Shown: in pieces, positions 38,767 to 49,226 of the stretch
Layout: the number at the start of each line of letters is the position of its first letter
Position numbering within the stretch: the first letter of the stretch is position 1
NCBI GenBank assembly: GCA_019119305.1
Contig: DWXH01000021.1
Span: forward strand, 93,758-157,757
Origin: Candidatus Alistipes merdigallinarum
GTDB lineage: Bacteria > Bacteroidota > Bacteroidia > Bacteroidales > Rikenellaceae
Reading direction: 5' to 3'
DNA length: 64,000 nucleotides
The notes under the pieces: generated by a model
Told to the model about the DNA's origin: nothing
The model's input: only the letters and a program-made list of their open reading frames with translations
Database searches by the model: none
Translations under genes and position numbers: made by a program

Positions 38767-40710
38767 TTAGTCCTTGTAATTCCGTTGAGCCAAGTGGACC
38801 GCCTCGAAGGTCAACGGTTCTTTATTCAGGATGGGTTCTCCGTCGGGACCGGCATACTCCCACGCTGCAACATAGGCAAATTCGTCGTCATGACGCAACG
38901 CCTCGCCTTCCGGAGTCTGGGACTCTACGCGGAAGTGACCACCGCAGGATTCGTTCCGGTTCAATCCGTCACGGGCCATCAGCTCGCCCAATTCGAGAAA
39001 GTCAGCCAGACGAATCGCCTTTTCGAGCTCCTGATTGAACTCTTTGTCGGTTCCCGGCACACGGACATTTGCCCAGAACTCTTTCCGTAAAGCCTGTATC
39101 TCGACAATCGCCTTTTCGAGGCTCTCCTTCGTACGGGCCATACCGACATTCTCCCACATGATATGTCCCAACTTCTTGTGCAGATCGTCCACCGTATCCT
39201 TACCTTGGATCGAAAGCAGTTTGGCGATCTTCTCTTTCACGCCTTTTTCTGCAGCTTCGAATTCCGGAGTATTCGTATCGACCTTGGGTGACTGAATCTC
39301 GTGCGACAAGTAATCTCCGATCGTATACGGAAGCACGAAATAGCCGTCGGCCAGACCCTGCATCAATGCCGAAGCTCCCAAACGGTTGGCTCCATGATCG
39401 GAGAAGTTGGCCTCTCCGATCGCATACAGACCGGGGATCGTAGTCATCAGGTTGTAATCGACCCAAATACCCCCCATCGTATAGTGTACCGCAGGGAAGA
39501 TCGTCATCGGTTCTTTATACGGATTGACATCGGTAATCTTTTCGTACATCTGGAACAGGTTTCCGTAACGCTCGCGGATGGTCTGTTCGCCCAGACGTGC
39601 GATCGCCGTCGAAAAGTCGAGGAATACGGCCAGACCGGTCTCGTTTACTCCGAAGCCGGCATCGCAACGCTCCTTGGCGGCACGTGAAGCGACATCACGC
39701 GGAACGAGGTTACCGAAGGCCGGATAACGGCGCTCCAAATAGTAATCGCGGTCCTCTTCGGGAATCTGCGAAGGTTTGATCTTCTTGGCACGCAGTTTTT
39801 CCACATCCTCTTTTTTCTTAGGAACCCAGATCCGTCCGTCGTTACGTAACGACTCCGACATCAGCGTCAGTTTCGACTGTTGCGTTCCGTGTACCGGAAT
39901 ACAGGTCGGGTGGATCTGCGTAAAGCAAGGATTTGCGAACAACGCGCCCTTTTTGTAACATTGCCATGCTGCCGATCCGTTGGAGTTCATTGCATTGGTC
40001 GAAAGGAAGAAGACATTTCCATATCCCCCCGAAGCCAAAACTACGGCATGAGCGCCGAACCGCTCGATCTCACCGGTAACCAAATTACGGGCGATGATTC
40101 CTCGGGCCTTTCCGTCAACCAGCACCAAATCGAGCATCTCGTGGCGCGGATAGCTTTTCACGCTACCTTTTGCGATTTGACGGTTCAGTGCAGCGTATGC
40201 ACCCAACAGCAACTGCTGTCCGGTTTGACCGCGGGCATAGAACGTACGGGAAACCTGAGCGCCACCGAACGAACGGTTGGCCAGTAATCCGCCGTACTCA
40301 CGGGCAAAAGGTACACCCTGAGCGACACACTGATCAATGATGTTGTTCGATACTTCAGCCAAACGGTATACGTTGGCCTCACGAGCACGGTAGTCACCGC
40401 CTTTGATCGTATCGTAGAAGAGGCGGAACACCGAGTCGTTATCGTTTTGGTAATTCTTCGCTGCATTGATACCGCCCTGAGCCGCGATACTGTGTGCACG
40501 ACGAGGCGAGTCACTGATGCAGAACACCTTGACGTTATAGCCGAGTTCACCGAGTGAAGCGGCAGCCGATGCACCACCCAAACCGGTTCCTATCACAATG
40601 ATATCCAATTTTCTTTTATTGGCAGGACTAACCACCTTGATATCAGCCTTATGCTTGCTCCATTTCTGAGCCAGAGGCCCCTGAGGAACTTTCGAATCTA
40701 ACTTTACCAT
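38767..40710 (-). CDS. frdA: fumarate reductase/succinate dehydrogenase flavoprotein subunit
   Basis: 647 residues, the long form of the type-B (epsilon/Bacteroidetes) enzymes. FAD site [20 protein letters not shown]; covalent FAD His in [16 protein letters not shown]; substrate site near [12 protein letters not shown] and [20 protein letters not shown]. It interconverts fumarate and succinate on the cytoplasmic side of the membrane. Preceded by the cytochrome b gene (gap 39 bases) and followed by frdB. The N-terminal 30 residues before the Rossmann motif are hydrophilic, as in the Bacteroides homologues. Confidence 0.95.
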   Translation of the reverse strand: MVKLDSKVPQGPLAQKWSKHKADIKVVSPANKRKLDIIVIGTGLGGASAAASLGELGYNVKVFCISDSPRRAHSIAAQGGINAAKNYQNDNDSVFRLFYDTIKGGDYRAREANVYRLAEVSNNIIDQCVAQGVPFAREYGGLLANRSFGGAQVSRTFYARGQTGQQLLLGAYAALNRQIAKGSVKSYPRHEMLDLVLVDGKARGIIARNLVTGEIERFGAHAVVLASGGYGNVFFLSTNAMNSNGSAAWQCYKKGALFANPCFTQIHPTCIPVHGTQQSKLTLMSESLRNDGRIWVPKKKEDVEKLRAKKIKPSQIPEEDRDYYLERRYPAFGNLVPRDVASRAAKERCDAGFGVNETGLAVFLDFSTAIARLGEQTIRERYGNLFQMYEKITDVNPYKEPMTIFPAVHYTMGGIWVDYNLMTTIPGLYAIGEANFSDHGANRLGASALMQGLADGYFVLPYTIGDYLSHEIQSPKVDTNTPEFEAAEKGVKEKIAKLLSIQGKDTVDDLHKKLGHIMWENVGMARTKESLEKAIVEIQALRKEFWANVRVPGTDKEFNQELEKAIRLADFLELGELMARDGLNRNESCGGHFRVESQTPEGEALRHDDEFAYVAAWEYAGPDGEPILNKEPLTFEAVHLAQRNYKD

Positions 40711-40749
40711 ATCTCTATTAGTCTGTTTATTATTCTTGAACTCGAAGGA

Positions 40750-41442
40750 TTAACATATTGAACCGCAGCAGAGACTCCGCAAATAGAAAGCCACTACGAC
40801 TACGGCAAAACCGAGGAAAATGATCGTTGCGACCACTTTGGCGATACATTTCAGACGTTTGATCCAGATCTGGTTGTCCCAACCGATCGTGTGGAATGCA
40901 CTCCAGAAGCCGTGCGTCAGGTGGAACCAGATCGCTCCGAACCAGATCAGATAGACGATGCAGTAGATCGGATTACTGAACAATGCGCTGATGTAAGCGG
41001 CACCGTCGGTAGGCCCGAACTTACCCAAAGAGTGGTTACCGATAATTTCAGCGAACTGCATCTTGTACCAGAAATTGTAGAGATGCAACAGCAGGCCCAA
41101 CACGATAATCAGCCCCAACACAAACATGTTTCTCGATGCCCATGTCACCTCCTGCGGCATAGCCTCAACTGCATAGCGTTGCGCACCGCGGGAGCTCCGG
41201 TTGTGCAGGGTCAGGATGGTCGCATAGACCAAGTGTACCACGACACCGAAAGCGAGAATCAACGTTCCGACAAGCGCATACCAGTTGGCTCCCAGAAATT
41301 CGCAGATCGCGTTGTAAGCCTCTACGGAAAAGACAGCCGCAATGTTCATCGACATGTGGAACAGCAGAAACAGAATCAGGAAAAGGCCCGATATACTCAT
41401 AATCAGTTTTCTCCCGATAGTAGATGTAAACAGATTGCCCAT
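40750..41442 (-). CDS. frdC: succinate dehydrogenase/fumarate reductase cytochrome b subunit
   Basis: 230 residues with five hydrophobic helices (about 12-35, 55-78, 105-128, 155-178, 195-222). Single di-haem cytochrome b anchor of the type-B complex; haem-ligand histidines fit FHMSMN (helix I), VHLVYA (II), LLHLYN (III) and FHLTHGFW (IV). The C-terminus ends SLCCGSIC, cysteine-rich. First gene of the operon, with a promoter about 70 bases upstream. It passes electrons from menaquinol to the Fe-S subunit. Confidence 0.92.
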   Translation of the reverse strand: MGNLFTSTIGRKLIMSISGLFLILFLLFHMSMNIAAVFSVEAYNAICEFLGANWYALVGTLILAFGVVVHLVYATILTLHNRSSRGAQRYAVEAMPQEVTWASRNMFVLGLIIVLGLLLHLYNFWYKMQFAEIIGNHSLGKFGPTDGAAYISALFSNPIYCIVYLIWFGAIWFHLTHGFWSAFHTIGWDNQIWIKRLKCIAKVVATIIFLGFAVVVVAFYLRSLCCGSIC

Positions 41443-41510
41443 AAGTAAAATGAAATTTAATGAAAATTGAATTTAATTCGTTTGCCGTTTAATCTCACAA
41501 AAAGTAGGTA

Positions 41511-41542
41511 CAAAGTTACCCTAATGTTTTCTAAATAACAAT
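41511..41542 (-). promoter_or_regulatory. promoter of frdCAB
   Basis: TAACTTTG (41518-41511) is an exact TAnnTTTG; ATTG, three of four bases of TTTG, lies 20 bases upstream at 41542-41539. Confidence 0.6.
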
Positions 41543-41567
41543 CTTTTCATACATATTCTACACGAAA

Positions 41568-41599
41568 TTTCAATTTTTCCGAGAAAACGCTTATTTTTG
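41568..41599 (+). promoter_or_regulatory. promoter of efp
   Basis: TTTC (41568-41571), a 20-base spacer, then TATTTTTG (41592-41599), 29 bases before the efp ATG. It is back to back with the frdCAB promoter. Confidence 0.5.
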
Positions 41600-41627
41600 C
41601 GATTTGAACAATCCTATAATACAATTC

Positions 41628-42197
41628 ATGGCAACAACTGCAGATATCAAAAACGGAATGTGCATCGAGCTCAACGGCAAGACCTACTCGATCGTAGAAT
41701 TCCTGCACGTAAAACCGGGTAAGGGTCCGGCTTTCGTTCGTACCAAACTGAAAAACCTCGAAAACGGCCGGGTAGTCGACAAGACTTTCTCTGCCGGTGA
41801 AAAGATCGAACCCGTCCGCGTAGAGCGTCGTCCCTATCAATACCTTTACGAAGATGACTTGGGCTGTAACTTCATGCATACCGAAACCTTCGAACAGATC
41901 CACATCGACCGCGCTCTGATCGAAAACTCCGACCTGATGCGTGAAGGCCAGATCGTCGAGGTGATGTTCCACACGGAGAAAGAGACCGTGCTCTCTGCCG
42001 AACTGCCCCCGATTATCGAAATGGAGGTTACCTATACCGAACCCGGTGTGAAAGGCGATACGGCTTCGACCAACTCGCTGAAACCCGCTACCGTCGATAC
42101 GGGAGCTACGATTCGCGTGCCGCTGTTCATCCAAACCGGCGAACGGATCAAAGTAGACAGCCGCACCCGCGAATACAGCGAACGGATCAAAGAGTAA
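41628..42197 (+). CDS. efp: elongation factor P
   Basis: 189 residues from ATG 41628 ([10 protein letters not shown]); an upstream TTG start is rejected because it adds non-family residues. Three beta-barrel domains mimicking tRNA. The tip loop is KPGKGPAF with Lys32 at the position that is modified or contacts the P-site tRNA; the C-terminal signature is [19 protein letters not shown]. It relieves ribosome stalling at polyproline. No lysyl modification genes (epmA/B) are adjacent. A strong terminator separates it from proB. Confidence 0.96.
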   Translation: MATTADIKNGMCIELNGKTYSIVEFLHVKPGKGPAFVRTKLKNLENGRVVDKTFSAGEKIEPVRVERRPYQYLYEDDLGCNFMHTETFEQIHIDRALIENSDLMREGQIVEVMFHTEKETVLSAELPPIIEMEVTYTEPGVKGDTASTNSLKPATVDTGATIRVPLFIQTGERIKVDSRTREYSERIKE

Positions 42198-42225
42198 ACG
42201 TTTTATCATTTCAGATCACTTATAG

Positions 42226-42257
42226 CAAAAATCGCACGAAACGTGCGGTTTTTGTTT
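42226..42257 (+). terminator. terminator of efp
   Basis: CAAAAATCGCACG pairs with CGTGCGGTTTTTG (one G-T pair) over a 3-base loop, followed by TTTCAT. It ends 22 bases before the proB ATG, so proB needs its own promoter or readthrough. Confidence 0.85.
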
Positions 42258-42278
42258 CATACCATACGGAGTCGTCTC

Positions 42279-43373
42279 ATGAACCGATACAAATTCAAGA
42301 GAGTGGTCGTGAAGATCGGGAGCAACGTCCTGACCCGAGCCGACGGTACGCTCGACACCACCCGCATGTCCGCATTGGCGGATCAGCTCGCACAACTCCA
42401 TCGCGACGGAATCGAAGTCGTCGTCGTATCGTCGGGTGCGGTAGCTTCGGGCCGCAGCGAGATGAGAAGCGACCGTCGCTTGGACGCCGTATCGGCCCGA
42501 CAGCTCTTTTCCGCAGTCGGACAGGTCAAACTGATCAACCACTACTACGAATTGTTCCGCGAGTACGGCATTACCTGCGGACAGGTGCTGACCACAAAAG
42601 AGAACTTTTCCACCCGAAGGCACTACCTGAACCAGCAACACTGCATGACGGTAATGCTCGAAAACGGCGTGATCCCAATCGTCAACGAAAACGACACGAT
42701 CTCCGTAACGGAACTGATGTTCACCGACAACGACGAACTCTCGGGGCTGATCGCCGCGATGATGGATGCCGAAGCGCTGGTGCTGCTGAGCAATGTCGAC
42801 GGAATCTACAACGGAGACCCGTCTGACCCAGAGACTCAGGTCATCCGTGAAATCGGAACCAACCGTGAATCTCTGTCCCAATACATCCGGACCGGCAAAT
42901 CGCAGTTCGGACGCGGGGGTATGCTCACCAAATGCCGGATCGCCATGAAAGTGGCCGACGAAGGGATCGAGGTGATCGTAGCAAACGGTAAAAAAGACAA
43001 CATCCTGCTCGATCTGCTGACCGACAACCCAGACCGTGATGTAGTTGCCTCACGATTCATCCCTGCCTCACGCTCGATCTCGCAAGTGAAAAAGTGGATC
43101 GCCCACTCCGAAGGATTCGCAAAAGGCGAACTCTATATCAACGAAGGTGCATACGAAGCACTGCTGAGCACTTCGGCCACCAGCCTGCTTCCGGTAGGGG
43201 TCAACCGCGTGGAAGGAGAGTTCGAAAAGGACGACATCGTGCGGATCATCGCCCCGAACGGAGAACCGATGGGGGTCGGCCGGGTCGCTTGCGACAGTGC
43301 CAAGGCCCGCCAAACGATCGGCAGAAAAGGAGGACGCCCGATCGTCCACTACGACTACCTGTACTTAGATTAA
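42279..43373 (+). CDS. proB: glutamate 5-kinase
   Basis: 364 residues from ATG 42279 ([18 protein letters not shown]). A GTG start 12 codons upstream lies inside the efp terminator and is rejected. Amino-acid kinase domain: [33 protein letters not shown], and [12 protein letters not shown] for substrate and ATP. Residues about 275-364 are a PUA domain ([20 protein letters not shown]). First step of proline synthesis, making glutamyl 5-phosphate, with feedback control by proline expected. proA follows after 46 bases, an operon. Confidence 0.95.
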   Translation: MNRYKFKRVVVKIGSNVLTRADGTLDTTRMSALADQLAQLHRDGIEVVVVSSGAVASGRSEMRSDRRLDAVSARQLFSAVGQVKLINHYYELFREYGITCGQVLTTKENFSTRRHYLNQQHCMTVMLENGVIPIVNENDTISVTELMFTDNDELSGLIAAMMDAEALVLLSNVDGIYNGDPSDPETQVIREIGTNRESLSQYIRTGKSQFGRGGMLTKCRIAMKVADEGIEVIVANGKKDNILLDLLTDNPDRDVVASRFIPASRSISQVKKWIAHSEGFAKGELYINEGAYEALLSTSATSLLPVGVNRVEGEFEKDDIVRIIAPNGEPMGVGRVACDSAKARQTIGRKGGRPIVHYDYLYLD

Positions 43374-43419
43374 CCGTTTAACCACCGCCTCGCTTTCCGG
43401 CGCAGGCAACGAAGAGAAT

Positions 43420-44673
43420 ATGACCATGCAACTGAAAGAGAGTTTCGAACAAGCACTCGAAGCGTCACGGGAGCTGAATTGCCTCCCGACCGAAAAAATC
43501 GATGAAGTTTTACTGGCATTGGCCGATGCGGCTGAAAAAAATGCCGACAAGATTCTGGCTGCCAATCAGGAAGATCTGTCCCGGATGGATCCGGCCAATC
43601 CGATGTACGACCGGCTGTTGTTGAACCGGGAACGTATTGCAGGCATCGCTTCCGACATTCGAAACGTCGTTTCGTTGCCCTCTCCACTGGGTCGGGTACT
43701 CAGTGAGACCGTGCGCCCGAACGGCATGCGCATCACGAAGATAACGGTCCCCTTCGGCGTAATCGGTGTGATCTATGAAGCCCGTCCGAACGTCGGCTTC
43801 GACGTATTCTCGCTCTGCCTGAAGTCGGGTAACGCCTGCATCCTGAAAGGAGGGAGCGACGCCCGCTGTTCGAACGAGGCGATCGCCGGACTCATCCGGG
43901 AGGTCCTCAAAGCGCAAGGGGTTAACGAACATTGCGTCACGCTGCTGCCGGCCGACCGTGCAGCGACGGCCGAACTGCTCAACGCCACCGGATACGTCGA
44001 TTTGATCATTCCTCGAGGCAGCAAAGGGCTGATCGACTACGTGCGCCAGAACGCGCACATCCCGGTAATCGAGACCGGAGCCGGGATCGTTCACACTTAT
44101 TTCGACAAAGAAGGTGATTTGAATAAGGGAACGGCAGTCATCCTCAACGCAAAAACCAGAAGAGTCAGCGTCTGCAACGCACTCGACTGCCTGATCATCC
44201 ATCGGGACCGTTTGTCCGATCTGCCGGCAATCTGCGCCCCGCAAGCCGACAAAAACGTAATCCTGTATGCTGATGATGAAGCCTATGCCACGTTGAAAGG
44301 CAAATATCCCGAAAACCTGCTGCAACACGCCGACGAACACAGTTTCGGAACGGAATTTCAAGCCTATAAGATGGCGATCAAGACAGTCGGGTCTTTGGAC
44401 GAAGCCCTTGCCCACATTGCCCGGTACTCATCGCGCCACAGCGAAGCGATCATTTCCGAAAATCCGGATACGATCCGGGAGTTCCAAAAACGGGTGGATG
44501 CAGCATGCGTTTATGCCAACGTGTCAACCGCCTTCACCGACGGAGCACAATTCGGGTTCGGGGCCGAAATAGGTATCAGTACCCAGAAATTGCATGCCCG
44601 CGGACCGATGGCGCTGCCCGAACTGACCTCTTATAAATATGTCATTGACGGAGAGGGTCAGACAAGAGCTTAG
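43420..44673 (+). CDS. proA: gamma-glutamyl phosphate reductase
   Basis: 417 residues of the aldehyde dehydrogenase fold. Reduces glutamyl 5-phosphate to glutamate semialdehyde with NADPH. Signatures: [29 protein letters not shown], the catalytic Cys in [22 protein letters not shown] and [24 protein letters not shown] end (here [11 protein letters not shown]). The second ATG (MQLKES) two codons later is also possible. Downstream of proB in the usual order; a long hairpin follows. Confidence 0.95.
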   Translation: MTMQLKESFEQALEASRELNCLPTEKIDEVLLALADAAEKNADKILAANQEDLSRMDPANPMYDRLLLNRERIAGIASDIRNVVSLPSPLGRVLSETVRPNGMRITKITVPFGVIGVIYEARPNVGFDVFSLCLKSGNACILKGGSDARCSNEAIAGLIREVLKAQGVNEHCVTLLPADRAATAELLNATGYVDLIIPRGSKGLIDYVRQNAHIPVIETGAGIVHTYFDKEGDLNKGTAVILNAKTRRVSVCNALDCLIIHRDRLSDLPAICAPQADKNVILYADDEAYATLKGKYPENLLQHADEHSFGTEFQAYKMAIKTVGSLDEALAHIARYSSRHSEAIISENPDTIREFQKRVDAACVYANVSTAFTDGAQFGFGAEIGISTQKLHARGPMALPELTSYKYVIDGEGQTRA

Positions 44674-44693
44674 CAGACAAAAGAAGAATGAGA

Positions 44694-44742
44694 CGAAGCG
44701 GTCCACTCTTCTCTAACAGGAATCCGGAAGAGGACCGTTTCG
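44694..44742 (+). terminator. hairpin after proA
   Basis: GAAGCGGTC pairs with GACCGTTTC and CTCTTC pairs with GAAGAG within it. No good T tract, so its role as terminator is moderate. Confidence 0.5.
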
Positions 44743-44792
44743 AAGATATTTACAGCTCCACGATCACCGCTTTTCGCGCAAGGTCGTCGGAG

Positions 44793-45164
44793 CTACTTTT
44801 TAAAGATAAAATAGACGGCCAGGACCAAAAAGATGAAGGCCAGCAGATGGTTCCACCGGAACGTTTCGGTTTTGAAAAAGACCAAAGCGAAAACTGTAAA
44901 AACCGTCAGGGAAACCACCTCCTGAATGACTTTTAGCTGAAAAAGCGTAAAAGGTCCGCCGTTGCCTCTGAACCCGATGCGGTTGGCCGGGACCTGAAAC
45001 AGATATTCGAACAACGCTACACTCCAACACAACAACACGACCGCCAACAATGGCAGATTATCGAACCAACGCTGGTCCTTCAACCGTAATTGTCCATACC
45101 ACGCGAAGGTCATAAAAATGTTGGATACCACCAACAAACCGACGGTCAAATAGGATTTCATCAT
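44793..45164 (-). CDS. DUF486 family small membrane protein
   Basis: 123 residues from the double ATG at 45164 (MMKSYLTVGLL). The long upstream open frame has no family match and overlaps the next gene. Four hydrophobic helices with the family pattern NIFMTFAWYGQLR, ALFEYLFQVPANRIGF, FTLFQLKVIQEVVSLTVF and FKTETFRWNHLLAF. DUF486 proteins resemble half-size drug/metabolite transporters, and many genomes carry a single copy. The function is not known. It is convergent with proA and divergent from the CBS-domain gene. Confidence 0.9.
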   Translation of the reverse strand: MMKSYLTVGLLVVSNIFMTFAWYGQLRLKDQRWFDNLPLLAVVLLCWSVALFEYLFQVPANRIGFRGNGGPFTLFQLKVIQEVVSLTVFTVFALVFFKTETFRWNHLLAFIFLVLAVYFIFKK

Positions 45165-45268
45165 GGGATCGAATCGTTTTTCGGGATGCAAAAATACAAC
45201 ATATTTTAGATAATCGTCCTGAAAAATATTTTCACCGGCCGAAAGCAAACAAAAAACCGGCCCAAATA

Positions 45269-45301
45269 GTTGAAAGAGACGGATAAATATGCGTATCTTT
45301 G
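45269..45301 (+). promoter_or_regulatory. promoter of the CNNM/CBS membrane protein gene
   Basis: GTTG (45269-45272), a 21-base spacer and TATCTTTG (45294-45301, exact TAnnTTTG), 45 bases before the ATG. Confidence 0.55.
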
Positions 45302-45345
45302 CACGGTATATCCCGATAAAGAACAAAAACGGAGCGTAAAGAATC

Positions 45346-46614
45346 ATGATGCAAAGTATCATCGTCGTTATCATTGTCGTAGTGGTCTCACTGACCCTGT
45401 CGGCCTTCTTTTCGGGTATGGAAATCGCTTTCCTCTCGGCCAACAAGCTGAAACTCGAAATCGAACGCAAGAAGAACCCGCTGTTCGGATTCATCGCCGG
45501 AGTCTTTTCAAAATATCCCGGACAATACATCACCACCATTCTGGTCGGCAACAACATCGCCCTGGTCGTCTACTCGTTGCAAATGAGTGTATTGATCCAA
45601 TTTCTGTTAAGTAGATGCGGACTCGCCGTCAGCGACGGGACCTCTTATCTGATCGAAACCCTAATCTCAACGGTGATCATCATCTTCACAGCCGAATTCC
45701 TCCCTAAAGCCATTGTCCGCCTGAATCCGAATTTCTATTACCGTAATTTTGCCATACCGGTCTACTTCTTCTACCTGCTGTTTTACCCGATCGCCCGGCT
45801 GACAACCCTTATCTCTTTAGGTTTTTTCCGGCTGTTGGGATTTCCCGTGAGGAAAAAACGCAACGTTGGTTCATTCGACCGGACCGATCTGGCCCTACTG
45901 ATCGACAAAGCCTCCGACAACCGGGAACAACAGAACGAAAAAGACATCCGACTGTTCCAAAACGCATTGGATTTTTCCGAACGACTGGTCCGCGACTGCA
46001 TGACCCCGCGCGTCGACATCGAAGCTATCGACCAAAACTGCTCGGTCGAGGAGGCTCGCCAACGCTTTGTGGACACCCAATTTTCGAGGCTATTGATTTA
46101 TGACGGCAACATTGACCACATCATCGGTTTCGTCCACAACAAGAGCCTGCTACAATACCCCCAGACGATACTCGACGTACTGAAAAAGGTCGAATACGTT
46201 CCCGAAAGCATGCCGACCCGCAGGTTACTTTCGATCTTCATCAAGAAACACCACTCGGTAGCCGTTGTCATCGATGAATTCGGCGGAACAGCAGGCATGG
46301 TTACCATAGAAGATATTCTGGAAGAGATTTTCGGGGAGATCGAAGACGAACACGACTCTCAAGAACTGGTCGAAAAGAAAATCAATGACCGAGAATACCT
46401 CTTCTCAGGACGTCTCGAAATCGAGGCAATCAATGAAAAATACGGCATCGGACTCCCCGAGAACGACGATTACGACACACTGGCCGGATATGTCATTTCA
46501 GTTTATCAGGGAATCCCCGAGGCAGGCGAAACGATCATGACCGACCGTATGCGCATCCGTATCCTGCGGACAGATGCTTCGAAAATCGAATTGGTCCGCA
46601 TAACTTTGATTTAA
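45346..46614 (+). CDS. CNNM/hemolysin C-type membrane protein with CBS pair
   Basis: 422 residues. Residues 1-185 are a DUF21 transmembrane domain with four hydrophobic segments (SAFFSGMEIAFLSANKLKLE, GNNIALVVYSLQM, LPKAIVRLNPN). Residues about 205-325 hold two CBS domains (VRDCMTPRVDIEAID, SRLLIYDGNIDHIIGFVHNK, AVVIDEFGGTAGMVTIEDILEEIFGEI). Residues about 340-422 form a CorC/HlyC domain. Members move or sense Mg2+/Co2+ at the inner membrane; the name hemolysin is historical. The first 20 residues form the first membrane helix. Confidence 0.9.
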   Translation: MMQSIIVVIIVVVVSLTLSAFFSGMEIAFLSANKLKLEIERKKNPLFGFIAGVFSKYPGQYITTILVGNNIALVVYSLQMSVLIQFLLSRCGLAVSDGTSYLIETLISTVIIIFTAEFLPKAIVRLNPNFYYRNFAIPVYFFYLLFYPIARLTTLISLGFFRLLGFPVRKKRNVGSFDRTDLALLIDKASDNREQQNEKDIRLFQNALDFSERLVRDCMTPRVDIEAIDQNCSVEEARQRFVDTQFSRLLIYDGNIDHIIGFVHNKSLLQYPQTILDVLKKVEYVPESMPTRRLLSIFIKKHHSVAVVIDEFGGTAGMVTIEDILEEIFGEIEDEHDSQELVEKKINDREYLFSGRLEIEAINEKYGIGLPENDDYDTLAGYVISVYQGIPEAGETIMTDRMRIRILRTDASKIELVRITLI

Positions 46615-46656
46615 ACATAACGCCAAACAACAAAATATCGTGTTTATTACGTCTGT

Positions 46657-46690
46657 TTTGTTCTTGGAATAAAGATTTTTACTATCTTTG
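46657..46690 (+). promoter_or_regulatory. promoter of ppiD
   Basis: TTTG (46657-46660), a 22-base spacer and TATCTTTG (46683-46690), 47 bases before the ATG. Both boxes are exact; the spacer is one base longer than usual. Confidence 0.6.
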
Positions 46691-46736
46691 GAGCTCGTTA
46701 TACATCAAAAACAGAAAACAAAAACTAAATTTTAAT

Positions 46737-48800
46737 ATGGCAACATTAAACACATTGAGAACGCGGGGCGGAGTCATCGTCTCCATCGTGATCGGTATAG
46801 CCTTGCTGTCGTTCCTGCTCGGAGATTTCGGAACCTCCGGGGCCAACATGATGAACGAGAGGAAAATGCAGGTCGGTAAAATCAACGGCGAAAAGATCGG
46901 GTACACTGACTTTTCCAACCAGCTCGACTATCGTAAAAACGTATTGGAAACCCTTTCCGGATCAAACCTCACTTCCGAACAACAAGATAACATCCAAAAC
47001 CAAGTGTGGGAAAACATGATCATGGAATATGCGTGGATGCCCGGTTTTGAAGAGATCGGTCTGAACATCACGGAAACCGAACAACTCGACATGATCAACG
47101 GCTCTTTTATATCACCGATCATCCGGATGTATTTTTCGGATCCGAACACCGGTGTATACAACGGAACCATCGTACAGGACTTTGTCGCTAATATCAGTAA
47201 AGACCCCACCGGCCGTAGCGCAATGATCTGGGACTTTTTCAAGGACCAGATGATCCAGGAACGCATCTTCTCCAAGTACCTCAATCTGGTCGCTCAAGGG
47301 ATGTATGTAAACGACCTCGAGGTGGAACAGGGCGTAGCCAATGCTGATGTTTCGAGTTCGATCTCATACATCATGAGAGAGTATAGTGCTATCGCCGACT
47401 CGACGATCACCGTTCCCCAAGCAGACATCCAGAAATATTACGACGCTCATAAAAACAGTTTTCGGCAAACAAACTCCCGCGATATCGAATATGTTCTGTT
47501 CGATGTCCTCCCGTCAGAGGCAGATTACGCCGAAGCCGAAAAGACAATTAACAATATTGCCGAAGAGTTTTCTGCAAGTGAGACTCCGTTCCAATATGCA
47601 GTGCTCAACTCTCAGGAACAACCCGACAAAACGTACCGTTCCGAAGAGGAACTTCCCGCAGAAATGGCAGCTTTCGCATTCGGTAAAGACCAACCGGAAA
47701 TGTACGGCCCGGTAAAAGAAGGCGACGTTTACACTTTAGCTCGGGTTGCGGATGTAAAGATGATCCCCGACTCGCTGGGAGCCCGTCATATTTTGATCGG
47801 GGCCGGCGAAACGGAACGTGCCGACAGCATCGTAACGGCCCTTAAAGGAGGTGCTTCATTCGACGAACTCTCCAAAATTTACTCACAAGATCAAGCAGCT
47901 GCCGCAAATGGAGGCGATCTGGGAATTTTCACGGCAGACCGTATGGTACCGGAATTTTCGGAAGCAGTGATCAATACGAACAAGGGCGAATACTTTACCG
48001 TAGAGACCCAATTCGGATTGCACATCGGTGAGGTAACCTACAAGAGCACCCCCAAGAAGAAAGTACAGCTGGCAACTATCGTTTACCGTATCGACCCGAG
48101 CGATGCGACCCAACAGGACATTTACGCCAAAGCGAGCAAATTCGTAGGCGAAGTTGCCGGATCGTATGAAAACTTCGCAAAAGCAGCAGAGGACAACTCG
48201 CTGTCGAAACGTGTCGTACGAATCAAAAATACGGACCGCAACATCAACGGGTTGGACAATTCCCGTGAGGTGGTTCGTTGGGCTTTCAACGGCAAGAAAG
48301 GCGATGTATCTGCGATCATGGAAGTTAACGGAAATTATGTAATCGCAGCCATTACCGGAGTAACCGAGACAGGTATTGCACCCGTAGAGGCTGTCGCATC
48401 ACAAATAACATCCATTCTGCGGGCCAAGATCAAAGGCGAAATGATGACCAAAGAGATGACAGGAAGTTCATTATCAGAAGTGGCAGGCAAATTCAATCTG
48501 GAAGAAAAACAGGCTTCTGACATAGAATTCAACACCCTTTACATTGAAGGGGTTGGAGCTGAAGCGAAATTGATCGGAGCCGTAACAGGAGCTCCCGAAA
48601 ATACTGTCTCGAAACCTGTAACGGGTATCAACGGAGTCTATCTGTTCGATGTGACCTCCCGTACAACACTCGATAATGTAACACCGGAGAGCGAAAGAGT
48701 CCGTCTGGAGGCCAATGCCGAATCTTACATCAGCGAACGGCTTATGCAGGCCTTGATGGACCAATCTGACATCACAGACAATCGTGTGAAATTCTTCTAA
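46737..48800 (+). CDS. ppiD: membrane-anchored peptidyl-prolyl isomerase (PpiD/SurA-like)
   Basis: 687 residues. An N-terminal TM helix (about 12-31, VIVSIVIGIALLSFLLGDF) anchors it with the bulk in the periplasm. SurA_N-type helical chaperone domains occupy about 40-230. A PpiC-type parvulin domain is at about 345-440 (GARHILIGAGETERADSIV, then ANGGDLGIFTADRMVPEFSEAV). The C-terminal 200 residues are helical and beta-rich without clear family marks. PpiD-type proteins help outer-membrane proteins fold after Sec export. Single gene with its own promoter and terminator. Confidence 0.92.
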   Translation: MATLNTLRTRGGVIVSIVIGIALLSFLLGDFGTSGANMMNERKMQVGKINGEKIGYTDFSNQLDYRKNVLETLSGSNLTSEQQDNIQNQVWENMIMEYAWMPGFEEIGLNITETEQLDMINGSFISPIIRMYFSDPNTGVYNGTIVQDFVANISKDPTGRSAMIWDFFKDQMIQERIFSKYLNLVAQGMYVNDLEVEQGVANADVSSSISYIMREYSAIADSTITVPQADIQKYYDAHKNSFRQTNSRDIEYVLFDVLPSEADYAEAEKTINNIAEEFSASETPFQYAVLNSQEQPDKTYRSEEELPAEMAAFAFGKDQPEMYGPVKEGDVYTLARVADVKMIPDSLGARHILIGAGETERADSIVTALKGGASFDELSKIYSQDQAAAANGGDLGIFTADRMVPEFSEAVINTNKGEYFTVETQFGLHIGEVTYKSTPKKKVQLATIVYRIDPSDATQQDIYAKASKFVGEVAGSYENFAKAAEDNSLSKRVVRIKNTDRNINGLDNSREVVRWAFNGKKGDVSAIMEVNGNYVIAAITGVTETGIAPVEAVASQITSILRAKIKGEMMTKEMTGSSLSEVAGKFNLEEKQASDIEFNTLYIEGVGAEAKLIGAVTGAPENTVSKPVTGINGVYLFDVTSRTTLDNVTPESERVRLEANAESYISERLMQALMDQSDITDNRVKFF

Positions 48801-48822
48801 TTTTTAGAGAAATTTACATAAA

Positions 48823-48860
48823 AAAGGGGACGATTCTTTACGAATCGTCCCCTTTCCTTT
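48823..48860 (+). terminator. terminator of ppiD
   Basis: AAAGGGGACGATTC pairs exactly with GAATCGTCCCCTTT over a 5-base loop, followed by CCTTTT. The rest of the 425-base gap to sufB contains only AT-rich sequence and the sufB promoter. Confidence 0.9.
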
Positions 48861-49078
48861 TAGCCTCGCCGATTTTACCAGATATGGAAACTAACCAAGG
48901 ATTCGCCACTTTTTTATCTTCCCTCTAAAGAATCTTCTCGGTCTCTCCGCTAAAAACGGGAAATAACATGCTCCAAAATATTTTAGCTTTATAACCTTCA
49001 AAAAATCGTAAAGGAGATACAAAATTTCAGAAGAAATTCGTATAACAAAAAAGCATCTCCCTTAATTTTGGATGAAAT

Positions 49079-49110
49079 TTTGCAGGATCGCTTCTTAAAA
49101 GTTACCTTTG
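49079..49110 (+). promoter_or_regulatory. promoter of the suf cluster
   Basis: TTTG (49079-49082), exactly 20 bases, then TACCTTTG (49103-49110). This is a full match to the Bacteroidetes consensus TTTG-N19-21-TAnnTTTG, and it implies a leader of about 110 bases before the sufB ATG. No Fe-S regulator gene or IscR/SufR site was recognised. Confidence 0.75.
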
Positions 49111-49226
49111 TGGGCGGTGTCGGACAAATCTTTGCGTATGAACCGATACGGTCGGACCGGCACACGAACGGCTCATAAAAGCGTGAACCGCAAACCTATT
49201 GTCGAGTGCTAAAATGAGAGTCTCGA

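Noticed and set aside
42226..42257. Possible attenuator or riboswitch in front of proB
   Set aside because: The hairpin fits a plain terminator of efp; no alternative pairing or leader peptide is visible, and the distance to proB is only 22 bases.
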